NCBI GenBank assembly: GCA_051294375.1
Contig: CM119264.1
Location: forward strand, 27,447,469 to 27,511,468
Reading direction: 5' to 3'
Source of the DNA: Paraspadella gotoi
Taxonomy: Eukaryota; Chaetognatha
Length of the DNA stretch: 64,000 nt
Below the pieces are notes generated by a model. The model was not told the DNA's origin and did no database searches. It saw only the letters and a list, made by a program, of their open reading frames with translations. Positions within the stretch are counted from its first letter, which is position 1. Every line of letters begins with the position of its first letter. Shown here in pieces: positions 11,517 to 22,922 of this stretch. A program made the translations under genes and the position numbers.

Positions 11517-11769
11517 TGGCAACAGGAGGATAGCCTGTGATACCCGGGGCGCGGGGTATCTCACCAACTGGCGTAGGGGCTGCGGACCCTCAGTGACCGC
11601 CTCCTGTCACTGGCATGTTTATACCGGCACCGTCACATTTAAGCCAGAACCGGGATACCCAGGGATTGAACCCGGGACGCACGATGGAATGAGATGATTT
11701 AGCCTGCTCAGCCATTGAGACGAGGCTGAGACGGACAGCAGTGAGGCAGCTTTAAGTCTTGCTGCCACA
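11517..11769 (-). mobile_element. tRNA-derived SINE, copy 2
   Basis: A direct repeat of the 11049-11298 element with only a few differences. The B box is at about 11672-11662 on the minus strand. Confidence 0.7.
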
Positions 11770-12800
11770 ACATATTTATTTATAGATATGAAAGGCCAAA
11801 ATTTGTCTACACAAAGTATAATTATTTGTTAAATATTTTTATGATAATTGAGTCAAAAATTAAAAAACTATTAAAAATTGTTATCAGTAACATCTTTCGA
11901 TGATTTTATCAATTTTTATTTGTTTTTACTGAGAAAACGTAGTAATTTTAAAAAGCTATAATTATATTTCTTGTTTAATTTTTTATGCTCTATCAGAATT
12001 CTTCCAAAAATTTTAAGTTTCTAAAAAAAAACTTATAATGCAAAAAAGATAAGTGACATTTAATGTAGTAATCAAAACGTATAATGTAAATTTGTTTGAA
12101 AATGATTGCTTAAATATTTAGTCAAGAAAACGAAAAAAATTTTGCTAATAGTCAAAATTTTATATTATCTCCCTAATTATGGTATTAAAATAGTTTTTGT
12201 TAAAAATGCTTTTTTCTGAGGGTACTAGCCTATTTAAAATTATTATATTACTATATAGAAAAAGTTTTTTAATTTTTTTATTTATATATATATATATATA
12301 TATTTCTATATCATTTTTAAGTAAAATATAAAAGTCATCAGTTGGGAACCTATACCCTTCATGGATTTCGGCTCTTTAATCCCAATATTTCATATACGTA
12401 ATTATATCGTTCTCCAACCGAATTCAATCACGAAAATTATCAAACTGTATGTGCAAGGTGAGACAGAAATGGGAATCAATTTCAGATTGCAATAGTCATA
12501 ATTGACTCATTACTGAAGTGGTTTATTTCAATTGAGTAATTGATAGAATCAGAAAAATATTCGTTTCCATCAGCAAACTCCCCCCACTCCCCCCCCTCCC
12601 CCCCCTAAAGTTTGTTTTTGGTGACATGGTTTTTAGTCGGATCAGCTTATCAGCAGATTAACTTTGTCGGTTCGTCGGTCCCACCCCAAAATCTTGTCGG
12701 TAAATCCCTTTTACAGGGACTTCAATCTGGAGTGATACGAAAAAAACTTGTAAAATAATCGAAACATCTCCCGACAGCTAGCGTTCAGGGCTTTGGACTT
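11770..12800. other. AT-rich spacer
   Basis: Poly-A/T runs, a short (TA)n near 12285-12302 and a C-run cluster near 12580-12606. No gene is seen. Confidence 0.5.
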
Positions 12801-12804
12801 GTAG

Positions 12805-12945
12805 TAAGCGCCCCAGGTAACTGGCGTGTTTATGCCGATACCATCACACTTTAAACCAGCGGGACCGTGAGGGGATTGAACCCGGAACTCACAGTTGGTG
12901 AACGAGTACTTAGCTGTCCAAGCCAATGGGAAGAGCTGTGTTTCA
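12805..12945 (-). mobile_element. Diverged tRNA-derived SINE
   Basis: It shares 'actggcgtgtttatgcc', 'accatcacacttta' and 'gggattgaacccgg' with the pair at 11.0-11.8 kb, so it is an older member of the same family. B box GGTTCAATCC is on the minus strand near 12882-12873. Confidence 0.6.
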
Positions 12946-13538
12946 CAAAGCTATTCGGGAGGCGAATTTAGGATTCGCCACACTACTTGACTTTTTTCCC
13001 CAACTAATTTATCCTTCAAAATACGACGATTTTAAGGTCACGTGACCAATATTGACCAATCACAGTTCGCGATTGGCTATTTTTTTATAAATTTAAAAAA
13101 GGCGTGTGATCCCGAATATTCATTAATCAATTACTGTTGTGAAATTAAAGAAAACTACAAAGGGCAAAGGAAAAAACCGAGAGGTAGAAGATTTTGAAAA
13201 AAAAAATGTCATAGATCAGCCTTATTAAAGGTCTCAGTAAAATAAATTGGTATTTTACAAGTTTTTAAAAGCTTTGCAGTAATCTTGACAGCAAAATATT
13301 TTTTAAAGTTAAACTACTAAAACAAGAATGAAAGAGTCAAAAACATGATCACAAAATACATACGTAGGAGAAATATAATTTAAAAAGACTAAAATTCTAT
13401 TTTTTTATTTCTCATTTTCTCAATTGTTTTTTTGTTTGATGATGTCAAGAACAGAACAAACTAAAAGGTGGTAGAGAAAAAAGTTCAAACATTTGATTGA
13501 ATTTAAAAAACCATTTTGCTTGTTATACATGTCTTTGT

Positions 13539-15443
13539 TCAATTTTTATCATGAGCAAGCAGAATGACTGAAGGAAATATCAAAAAAATTAGACATGGAA
13601 AGTCATAAAAACTTGTCCAATGTTTATCAACATAATTAATGTAATCATAAGAGCTAAGATTTAAAAGAAAGGAAATATGCTTGCATTTCATGTAAGGTCG
13701 ATCAATCTTGCAGCATTTAAGTGCAGCCGTAAACAGCCAAAAATTATCTCTGTCAATACGAAATTTATCTGTTTTTTTTTCTACCTGAAACTTCATCCAG
13801 GCCCAAACAAAACAATAAAAAATTAAAACTACAATAAAGTAAATGGAACATTTTAATTTAGAGATCATTTTTATTTTCATATAGCATAGACTTAAAAAAG
13901 GTAAAAATGCTAGAGTAAAGTAAAAAAAGAAAAGAGAGTTTAATTTAGCATAACCATAAAATAATAAATATCTGTCTTCATAATTATAACCCGGAATAGG
14001 TCCATTATAAAAACCATCACTTACGCACAATCCCTTAATAACCGATTGAATCTCTCCTTTTACACCAGGTCCACGAATCAACCAAAAGATCACCAAGGGC
14101 AGAAAGGCACTCACAATGACCAAAAATACAATTAAAGAGAGACAAATCTTTCGAGCAATCAACTTAAGCATCAGTCTCTGTACAGCTCTTGTGAAGAACA
14201 CACAAATGAATAATGGAAACCAATTAGCGACTATTTTACTAAAATTTACTAAGCTTGTTTTTTTGTCTGAATTGTAACCATAGTGAAATTGTATAAAATA
14301 TAAAAATACCATTATGCCGGTAAAACCAAAGAATTCCAACTTCAAAAGCCAATCCCGAAATTTGTTGTTATATAGGACAAAGATAGTGTTATAGAACAAT
14401 GAAATAATGACATCCAGAAAAACTAACAAAATCACTCTTTTAAAATTTGGATACACAAAAGGTTGATTTCCTAGCATTATCGTGAAGTAAAATGGATTTG
14501 TTGTCCGATATGTTAGATCGCTGGAATGCTTCTCGTTTTGAAGGGATTCCAATAATTGTTTCATAAACTTGCACCAATTTAAGTTGTGTTTTACTTTAAA
14601 GCATGTAATCGTTACCAGCATATCATAATTATTTCTAATCACCTCCGTGGTCTTTAAATTTAATTGAAACGTAAAAAAACTTTTGAGTCGGTTACCTCTA
14701 ATTGCTATTCCCCAGGAAAGACGACTTCTTAACCCAATTTTATGGTCATCGAAAGTCAAACGCGTAGCTAAGATCAGCAGGGAGTAAAAATTCTTGATCC
14801 ACCATTCAAACCAAGAGTTTGAAACGCCCTTTTGTATTGACGTAATTTGGCCATCGAAAAGAACCAATTGGCTTAAAAAACTGAACAGGAATTTAAATTC
14901 GGACCAAGTAAAGACTCGAATAATTAGAGGAACTAGGAAAAGGAGAAACAAATAAGACGTGTTCAATGCTTCAACGTATATGTAATAGAGAGTAACAGAT
15001 AGGCCCAGGGTTTCTTGAAGGACTCCAAATACAACCAAAAATATCCCTTTTGTCTTCAGCGGACGTTGACCCAAATTATTCCCCCTCAATTGTGCAGCAG
15101 CTTTGGTCACACTTAACATCGATACAACCACAGAGAAAATGGTCCAGTAAAAATCTATTTTCCACTGACAGACTATTTCGAAAGGTTTATTGGTAAATTT
15201 GCATTGACAAGTTTCCTTTAGGCCCACGATCGTTCCGTTGTCTATTGAAATGTACATGTTTCCCAAATTCTTCATTTTATCCCCGCCGCTAACATAGGGA
15301 TCATGGCCCAGTTCAAGTAAGTCTGGAATACATCTTTTATCATCCAACACTAAGGAATAGGCAATGACTCCAGTTTGAATCACCATTTGGACGTAAGATT
15401 CTAACAAAACGTGAAGGATGTTGATGCCGTATAATAGTTGAGA
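13539..15443 (-). CDS. XK-related-like multi-pass membrane protein, 3' exon
   Basis: A single open frame of about 630 codons ends at a stop at 13539. It has around a dozen hydrophobic segments and no recognisable soluble domain. The first segment contains LESYVQMVIQ, which resembles the LEsxPQLxLQ signature of XK-related proteins. It is followed at the expected distance by a second hydrophobic segment with spaced Ser (FSVVVSMLSVTKAAAQL), also XKR-like. Known XKR members are plasma-membrane phospholipid scramblases or their relatives; scrambling is not implied here. I place the 5' boundary at the AG before TCTCAACTA (15443), because there is no ATG upstream before an in-frame TAA. The frame could be entered a few codons earlier. 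The C-terminal half is longer than a typical XKR and I do not recognise it. The exon is probably joined to 16019-16358. Confidence 0.55.
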   Translation of the reverse strand, partial: SQLLYGINILHVLLESYVQMVIQTGVIAYSLVLDDKRCIPDLLELGHDPYVSGGDKMKNLGNMYISIDNGTIVGLKETCQCKFTNKPFEIVCQWKIDFYWTIFSVVVSMLSVTKAAAQLRGNNLGQRPLKTKGIFLVVFGVLQETLGLSVTLYYIYVEALNTSYLFLLFLVPLIIRVFTWSEFKFLFSFLSQLVLFDGQITSIQKGVSNSWFEWWIKNFYSLLILATRLTFDDHKIGLRSRLSWGIAIRGNRLKSFFTFQLNLKTTEVIRNNYDMLVTITCFKVKHNLNWCKFMKQLLESLQNEKHSSDLTYRTTNPFYFTIMLGNQPFVYPNFKRVILLVFLDVIISLFYNTIFVLYNNKFRDWLLKLEFFGFTGIMVFLYFIQFHYGYNSDKKTSLVNFSKIVANWFPLFICVFFTRAVQRLMLKLIARKICLSLIVFLVIVSAFLPLVIFWLIRGPGVKGEIQSVIKGLCVSDGFYNGPIPGYNYEDRYLLFYGYAKLNSLFFFYFTLAFLPFLSLCYMKIKMISKLKCSIYFIVVLIFYCFVWAWMKFQVEKKTDKFRIDRDNFWLFTAALKCCKIDRPYMKCKHISFLLNLSSYDYINYVDKHWTSFYDFPCLIFLIFPSVILLAHDKN

Positions 15444-15455
15444 CTTTTTGTTCAC

Positions 15456-16018
15456 AGGGATAAATAATTTTTTTTAATTTCTTTTTGTCTTTGAGAATTT
15501 GATAAATATGAATAAAAATTATACTATTTTTATAAACAATAGTGTACATTACTGTACAATAATTATTTTTTTGTCTTTAGTAAAAAAAAAATTATCCCTG
15601 CCTTAAAACTTCTTGTGTGATCAGCATCTGAGCCTTTAATTACAGTCGCCAAAAATTAACTTCCAAAAAGATTTTTATTTATTTAAATTTGGCGAAAAGA
15701 TGCCATAAGATAGCAACAAGAGAATTATACTCAAATCTCAGGTCGTTTGCCTGTGATGGATATCTGGGTAAAATGATTTTGTGTTTTTACCTCAAACCTC
15801 TAGTCAATGGTGCCCAGTCAAAATTTATTATATTTTATAATATGATATTTATGATTACCCATCAGCAGTACTGATAAACAGCCAGACAGATAGAAAAATA
15901 TCAAATCAAGTCAGGGCTTGCCACGACTAATGAAACTGAACAACTTGAAAAGACTTGTCTTAAAATTAGTGTAAGTACAAAAATACAACAGCATTATTTT
16001 ATGTGGAATATTTTGCAA
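15456..16018 (-). other. Probable intron of the XKR-like gene
   Basis: An AT-rich interval between the two coding segments. The phases of the best donor and acceptor do not match (the donor after GATGATG leaves phase 1; the acceptor at aaaaag enters phase 0). A small unseen exon, a different junction, or decay of the gene is therefore possible. Confidence 0.35.
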
Positions 16019-16358
16019 TCAAGTTATTTTTTGGCGACCATCATCCAAATACAAATCCATTGACAAAACCAGCGCTCCCAACCCAACCAAATGCAAAGAG
16101 ATTGTTATCAACTTTCTTATTTTTGTTTTCCAAACAATCGGAAAATGATCAGAATTTTTATAAATAATGAACAAACTAAAAGAAGATGATACAATGATGT
16201 AAAGGATAAGCGACGCCAAAAAAGCCCAACCAAAATAATTATTAGGCCCCAAACGGAAATGATCCCCCAGAGTCTTTAGATCTGTCCCTAGATCAAGCAG
16301 GTTAAGAAAATTGGCAAAAATAACCAGAGATGCCATTTTGACCACAAGTACTCTTCCA
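16019..16358 (-). CDS. XK-related-like protein, upstream exon
   Basis: The minus strand shows a polypyrimidine run and acceptor (ttttttttttggtacag) just above 16358, then an open frame with an internal ATG at 16345. The translation contains LDLGTDLKTLGDHFRLG followed by a hydrophobic segment. This matches the start of XKR proteins, where a helix carrying D-x-G-T-D is followed by a second helix. Near the end HLVGLGALVLSMDLYLD resembles the XKR third segment (LxLGPL...). A weak donor (GATGATG|gtcgcc) lies near 16036, before the in-frame stop at 16019. Either the exon ends there or the ORF is truncated. Whether the ATG at 16345 is the true start is not known. Confidence 0.5.
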
Positions 16359-16379
16359 CCTGTACCAAAAAAAAAATAA

Positions 16380-17330
16380 ATAGCTATTGCTGGGTATTGG
16401 TTTTAATTCAGGTCTGCTTAAACCAAACAGCATAAAATTAAATTAGTTAATCCTTAGAAATCAAAATGAAATTCAAGACTGATTGTATCATGTACATATT
16501 TGTTTCATTTGATTGCACCAAACAACATCAAAAATTATGCTCTTGCAAAATATTTAAAAATACTTTTAATACTTTCGTCAAGCATGTAGAGAAATATTGC
16601 AATAGGAGCCTAAAAAATCCTAGTCAGATAAATAAAATTAATAACAGTATTTTTACCAAAAATTTTGTTTTTGTTTAGCGGCATTGTAGAAAGACGCGAG
16701 CAGTCGGGTATTTTCTTGAATAGCTCCTTCAATAATGTTTTCTAAAGGGAGAAAGCACTTTTATTAAAATAAATAACGCACATCATTACCTATTTTGACA
16801 TTTTTTTAAAAAAATGTTGGTTTTACTATGCTATGCTAGTGAGAACAAACAATAGACCCCCCAAAATTTATCAACTGTTGTCGATATTTTTTTCACTTCA
16901 TATGTAATAGTAGCACAACAATTGTGCGTCGATCAGTTGATATGAGGAGGAAGCGAATATGATTTCATGTGATCTTGAGAAAACAAAATATTATAGCGAC
17001 ATTTTTTTAAATTTTATTTTATTTTTTTATGCTTTGCTGAGAAATACGGACAAAATATATATAAATTGGAAAAAATGTATAAAACGGTACATCATGTTTA
17101 TTTTTTTTACCATTTCCGTTTAATTTATACATTAATTATTTATCTTAATTTGAATCATCTAGCGAATGGACGAAAATTGTTGGGGGCAAATGTAAAAAGG
17201 TGAAAAACAGTTAGATTCTAACTTAACTTAAAAGGCAAGAGATTGAAAAAATTAAATGAGAAGGTATTATTCAAAAAGTTCCCCATTTCAGCCCAATCTT
17301 CTCTTTTCCTTTCGCTTCAAAAAAATTTGG
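16380..17330. other. AT-rich intergenic stretch
   Basis: No gene or repeat is recognised. The 70-codon plus-strand open frame at 16466-16678 has no supporting features. Confidence 0.5.
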
Positions 17331-17409
17331 CCTAATAACAACTAGAAAACAAAGACAACAACAACAACAAACGGCCGGGAAATTCGCGTCGAGAGAAACG
17401 ATGACGAAA

Positions 17410-17762
17410 ATTACTAAGAAGTTGACTGTTGAGGAGGAGGAGGAGGAGGAAGAGGAGGAGGAAGAGGAGGAAGAGATGGAGAAGTGGATGAGGAGAAAGG
17501 GAGGAAAGGAGAGAGGAAAGGAGGAAAGGAAAGGGAGAGGAAAGAATAAATGAAAGAAATGGGAAGAGAGGTGGAGAGAGGAAAGAAAGGAGGATAAGCG
17601 GAGGAGGGAGTGAAGAAAAGAGGAAAGAACAGGATAAGAGGAGAGAGGGAAGAAAGAAAGAAAAAAAAGAGGAATTAGAGATTGAGGAGAGAGGAGAGAA
17701 AAGGAAGAAAGGAGGAGGAGATAGGGAGAGAAAAAAAAAGAGAAGAAGAGGAAAAGAGGAGT
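17410..17762. repeat. 350-bp polypurine tract
   Basis: Almost pure G/A on the plus strand (GAGG, GAAAGGA and GGAAGA words). The long minus-strand Ser/Leu/Phe open frame is its translation. It could form triplex (H-) DNA. Confidence 0.85.
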
Positions 17763-17833
17763 AATTGTGCAATAGTCTGATGAAAAGTAGACCAGAGTTG
17801 CAGTTATTGAATGAAGTAAGAGTGGGGAGGGGG

Positions 17834-17835
<2 letters not shown>

Positions 17836-17876
<41 letters not shown>

Positions 17877-17915
17877 AGAAGAAGAAGAAGAAGAAGAAGA
17901 AGAAGGAGAAGAAAA
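17836..17915. repeat. (GA)n then (GAA)n microsatellite
   Basis: A GA array switches directly into a GAA array. Confidence 0.95.
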
Positions 17916-18316
17916 ATGTTAAATCTTGGATTGGTATGAAGAACGTTGTGAATGTTGTGATTCTGTGAATTTGATTAGAAGCTCACGGAATTCGATGTAA
18001 GTTTCATTTAGAAACTGAAGAGGGAATGATGTCTCGTGAATATTCAGCGGCGAATGTTTTTAAAAATTCTCCGAGTAAGGAAACATTTGACTATATACTC
18101 GCGAATAAGAAATTTTTATTTCATGCAATAAATAAGCTCTCTTGCCACTTAATAAAAAAATTGAACCAAAAAAAAAGATTTATTTTTTTTGCTGAAACTT
18201 CATTCAAAAAAAAAAAAAAAAAGTAAAAAAAGTAAAATAAATTATAACCCTTTTCAGACGGTATTGAAGTCGTTGCTGAAATATGGTTTGTCAAAAACTA
18301 CTATTTTTAAGAGTAC

Positions 18317-19204
18317 TTAAGGGGACCCAGTGATAAAAATGATATCATAAGCTTAAGGGTCTATCATCAAAGGAATTTGAATGGTGATAGTCATTAATTT
18401 TTCTTTGCACGGGAAACTGGCAAAAAAATTCCTATCTCTTATTGTAGCGGAAACAAAAATTTAATAATTATGAAAAAAAAATTTAGTTGACCCTACCTAA
18501 ATATTTATATAATCTATTATTTTATTTTTGCATTAGAAAGTATTTTTTACTAAATTCCAATTTTTTATTTTTTACTGTACAAAGCTATAATTTTAGGTTT
18601 AAGCCTCATTGAACAAAGGCTTTACAATATTAATATTTTTATATTTTTATATTTATTTAAAAGCAGACAAATCAAACCTAAATTCTATTCTTACAGAAAC
18701 AAAACTGTAATAATTATTAATTAATATTCATATTCATCCCTTAAATGTATAATTAAACTATATTGATTCCTAATTATAACAATTAAAAATTTAGCAGAAG
18801 TACAGAATCTTTCTCTTCTTTTTATATTTATATTACTTCAAAGAGTTTTATTTTCATCCAATTAACAGAATCATTTGAAAAGAAAGTTTAAATAAAATCA
18901 GTCGATACCTTAAATTTTGATTCATTCCTAGTTTTTTTTCTTATAAATTTTTGTAATAAAAGCTGAAAATCTTTTTAAAATTGGATCTTACCCTTTTTTG
19001 GGAAAAAAAATTTTAAACTTGAAAAAGATTTTCTTCTTACCGATTTTTTAAAGAAAATTAAGCTCGCTGATTTTATCGAATTTTTTAACTACTTTCCCAA
19101 ATGATTATAGAAGAAAAAATTATATGATCAGAACCAGCTTAAGTTAAAGGGTCAAACGTTATGTTTTCAGCTTTTTACCCCCCCTGTTCACTTGGTCCCC
19201 TTAA
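18317..19204. mobile_element. Non-autonomous DNA transposon flanked by TTAA
   Basis: An 880-bp AT-rich segment is bounded by TTAA on both sides (18317-18320 and 19201-19204). Its termini are GGGGACCCAGTGA at the left and TCACTTGGTCCCC at the right. These are inverted repeats of each other with one mismatch in 13. TTAA target duplications are typical of the piggyBac superfamily and of T2-type MITEs. No transposase is encoded, so it would depend on one supplied in trans. Confidence 0.75.
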
Positions 19205-20268
19205 AGATTTCAGTATACCTGATCGAGTAACGGACGTTTCGAGGGTTAATTGACGAGATATTAAACGTTATATTACTCTTTAATTGAGGTTGTTCAATTC
19301 GAGTTTGTTTAATTGGCATTTCAAGGAATTTAGTTAACTCCATTTTAAGGTTTAAATCGTTTTATTACATAAGTTCATATTTATGTAGACAGTAGAAAAC
19401 AATAACAAATTTAAAGCAGATTGCATTGTAGTTTTCATTTTTTGTAAGGAGTATAAGCACTAAAAACTAAAAATAACAATTTAATAGAAACTTATTCTTT
19501 AAAGAAAAATAATCATTTTTTATAAGACAAAATACTTACATCCTTTTTAGCCAGGAGATATCAAACCTCAGTGACTCAAACAAAGTGAAGCTGCCTTTTA
19601 TATAGGGATGTGACTTTTGTTTCTTACAAATATTTACAAAACTCATTTCAAGATGGCAGCACATAAAATTAGTAAGTAATATAGAAATATGGCGTCGCAA
19701 CTGTTATAGAGAAAACAAAAGACTACTAAATTTAATCATAATGTCAAAAGTATTCCAACAATACCTATATCGTTATTAAATGTCGTTACATTCGGCTCAG
19801 TGCGAAAAATATGTCAGCCAAATGTAAATGCGATGAGTTTATACTACTTTTTGATTTAGAAAAAAAAAAGAACTTTTAGTCGTGTAGTATTTTATTTTTC
19901 TTTTTGGCGCAGAAGAACAGAATCTCATCACATCACTGACGAACGGGAAGGTTTGATTTATTTTATGAAAGAGAAATGGAAAATATTTTGTTCAGGTCTG
20001 ATATGTATTAAATATATTTAAATATGTACAAAAAGATAAAAGTTTAAAAAAAACTTTTAAAAAACCTCCTGAAAAGAAAAGCAAAATAAAAATGAATAAG
20101 GAAGAAGATAAAATCCTGAAAGAATACATAAAGTTTTAGGATGCAATAAAATAAGTTAATAATGTAAAGTTCTTTAAAAAAAACTCGATGTGACGTTATA
20201 TATGATAAATGGTTTCTGGCTTATTTGATAAAAACTATCGGGAGAAAAAGCGAGAACTACCCGGCTTC
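19205..20268. other. AT-rich intergenic stretch
   Basis: No gene, RNA or repeat is recognised. Confidence 0.5.
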
Positions 20269-20405
<137 letters not shown>

Positions 20406-20930
20406 ATTTTGTTAGTTAAATTCGTAAAATTGTGATGAAAATCCAACATAAAAACATAACAAAAAAAAAAATTTTTCGGGTCTGTATTGTATTATTTTGA
20501 ATTCAGTGTCTGAACAGCTAACAACTATTAGACGTTTTTTTTTCTCCCTTTCGTGTTTTCGCTTTTGGGTTTCACGCATTCACTGTTTACATTTGAAAAC
20601 AAAAACAACCAAACGAAGTTTTTTTTTCCTTTTTTGTTTACCTTTTTTTGGCACTTTTGCTCCTTTCCTTTTTTTTCCCTTTTTTTATCAAATTTTCTCT
20701 TTCGCTCCCAAACGTCAGTGAGTCGCGGTTCCAGTGATTTACAAGCAAGAGCTTTTACTTTCCTTCTCCTTTGCCAAGCTTTTTTTTTGTTGCAAAACCC
20801 GAGGTCTCACTTGCTTACCAATTCTTTTCTCTTATTTCTTCTTTTCTTCCTCATTAAACTTTTTTTCTCTTCCTCATAGATGGGCTTCAGAATTTTTTTA
20901 AACCGAAACATTTTTTTCCCTTTCCTTTTT

Positions 20931-21178
20931 TTTCCTTTCCTTGCCTTGCTTTGCTTTGCCTTGCCTTGCCTTGCCTTTCTATTTTTTTCTTTCTTAATTC
21001 GAACTATTTTTCGTTTCTCTTTTCTTTACTTTAATTTACTTTACTTTACTTTACTTTACTTTACTTTACTTTACTTTACTTTACTTTACTTTACTTTCCT
21101 TTCCTTTCCTTTCCTTTCCTTTCCTTTCCTTTCCTTTCCTTTCCTTTCCTTACCTTACCTTACCTTACCTTACCTTTC
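20931..21178. repeat. Chain of pentanucleotide arrays
   Basis: Four related 5-bp arrays follow each other: CCTTG/CTTTG (20931-20976), TTTAC (about 21024-21095), TTTCC (about 21096-21150) and TTACC (about 21150-21173). Neighbouring arrays differ by single-base changes in the unit. Confidence 0.9.
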
Positions 21179-21339
21179 CTTTCTCTTATCGCCCCCACCC
21201 TCAAAAACTCGAGCTGATAAAAAATGAGAAAAAAAAAATCCCCCGACGAAAAATAAATCGTGAATCGCGAAAAAGATTTTAACGTCTGATGTTTACAGTT
21301 AACGACGCGACCTCTGGTCCGACCTTACTGTAAAAATGT

Positions 21340-21525
21340 TGGATTCACGCGCCATTAGGGTCGACGTCGGTCTCACCGTCGTCGCTCGTTTTCACAATCC
21401 TCAAGCTCACAGATGTTGTTCTAGCAGATTTCGGTTTAACAGACGTCGGCCTCACAGATTTCGGTCTCACGAAGTCGATCTCGCAGATGTCGGCTTCACA
21501 GGTGGAAGCATAACGATCCTCGCCC
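21340..21525. repeat. Imperfect 15-bp minisatellite
   Basis: Words of the form gatttcggtctcaca and gatgtcggcttcaca recur about ten times with a period near 15 bp. Open frames on both strands are products of the repeat. Confidence 0.6.
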
Positions 21526-21599
21526 GCAATTTGACTCGAAAAATTTGCGTAAGATTGCTTCGCACTTACTTCCAACATATTACTGTTTAAAAATGTAAA

Positions 21600-21960
21600 T
21601 GAAGATATTAGAGCTATTTATATTTATATATTTATATATATATCTTTATTTATATATTTCAGCTTGTTCAATATTTATCCTATTTTTTACCTACCTCTTA
21701 CTAATTACTCTAAACTTGTTATTCCGCTCGCTACATCATCACCATCCCTATTCTTAAACCTACTTTAACCTAACTTAAACCTACTTTACCATTCTTAAAC
21801 CTACTTAAACCTACCTATTCCGACACTCCTCTCTCTGAAAATTAAAATAATGACATCATGTTACCGATGACACAATCTTATCTTATCTTTACTTAATTGA
21901 ACGTTAGTCCCGTCCGTATGTCGCCCCGGCCCTTTCACGTTGTCACGGTCTTCGCATGTA
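21600..21960. repeat. AT-rich and AACCTA-rich sequence
   Basis: A short (TATATT)n lies near 21618-21660. A cluster of 'cttaaacctactt' words follows at about 21750-21820. No gene is seen. Confidence 0.5.
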
Positions 21961-22066
21961 TTTTGCAGGAGAAGCTCCCGGTCATAAAACACATACAACC
22001 CGAGAATATTTCGCCGTTATCTCTTCTGCTATCAGCCTAGTATCGATTTCACTCATTTTTATTGCA

Positions 22067-22071
<5 letters not shown>

Positions 22072-22109
<38 letters not shown>

Positions 22110-22128
22110 AGAGAGAGAGAGGAGAGAG

Positions 22129-22164
<36 letters not shown>

Positions 22165-22218
22165 AGAGGGAGGAGGGGGAGAGTGGGAGAGAGAGAGAGA
22201 GAGGGAGAGAGGAGAGAA

Positions 22219-22255
<37 letters not shown>

Positions 22256-22262
22256 CAGAGAC
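22072..22262. repeat. (GA)n-rich region
   Basis: About 190 bp of interrupted GA dinucleotides. Confidence 0.95.
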
Positions 22263-22506
22263 AGAAATAGTTCATGCTAATGATAAACGGGAGATGATCA
22301 AAAGGAGAGAGAGAGTGACCGACGTTGTTGGGCGTGGTGAATCGACGGCGGGCAAGAGTCGAGAACCAAGTTAGAATTCGTGATCAATTTGTGAATTAAA
22401 GTCACCACGCGCAATAGACCCCATGGACATTTGACATTTGACATTGGAAATTGGACAACATTGTTCTCGTGAAGAGAAAATTCCGAATAGCAACGTTCAA
22501 CAAACT

Positions 22507-22600
22507 GGAAATACGGACAGTACGGACAATAAGGACAATACGGACAATACGGAAAATACGGACAATACGGACAATACGGACAATACGGACAATCAGCAAA
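22507..22600. repeat. 9-bp minisatellite
   Basis: About ten copies of a 9-bp unit, consensus aatacggac, with single-base variants. The period is a multiple of 3, so it leaves open frames on both strands (Thr-Asp-Asn repeats on plus). Confidence 0.9.
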
Positions 22601-22874
22601 GCGGCATAAATGAAATAACTTTGAGGGAGGGAATGAATACAAAACATAAGATAAAACCAGAAAGAAAACTCGCCAATCGACGCCAACCGAAAGCGTCGGC
22701 TCGGCCACAACCGACAGACAGACCGAGAGAGAGAGAGAGCGAGAGAGAGAGAGAGAGAGCGAGAGACAGACAGATCGGATTATTAGACAACCACAGGTGA
22801 CGCCTTTTCCAGTCGCACCTCGCTCAGAGCCGAGTCGCCTCATTTACATGTTTAGTGGCGGACTGGTTGGGGCC

Positions 22875-22881
22875 TCCGCCT

Positions 22882-22921
<40 letters not shown>

Positions 22922-22922
22922 C
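22875..22922. repeat. (CCG)n trinucleotide array
   Basis: About 16 CCG units in a GC-rich patch (22800-22950). The minus-strand frame gives a run of glycine. No flanking protein feature supports a gene. Confidence 0.9.
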
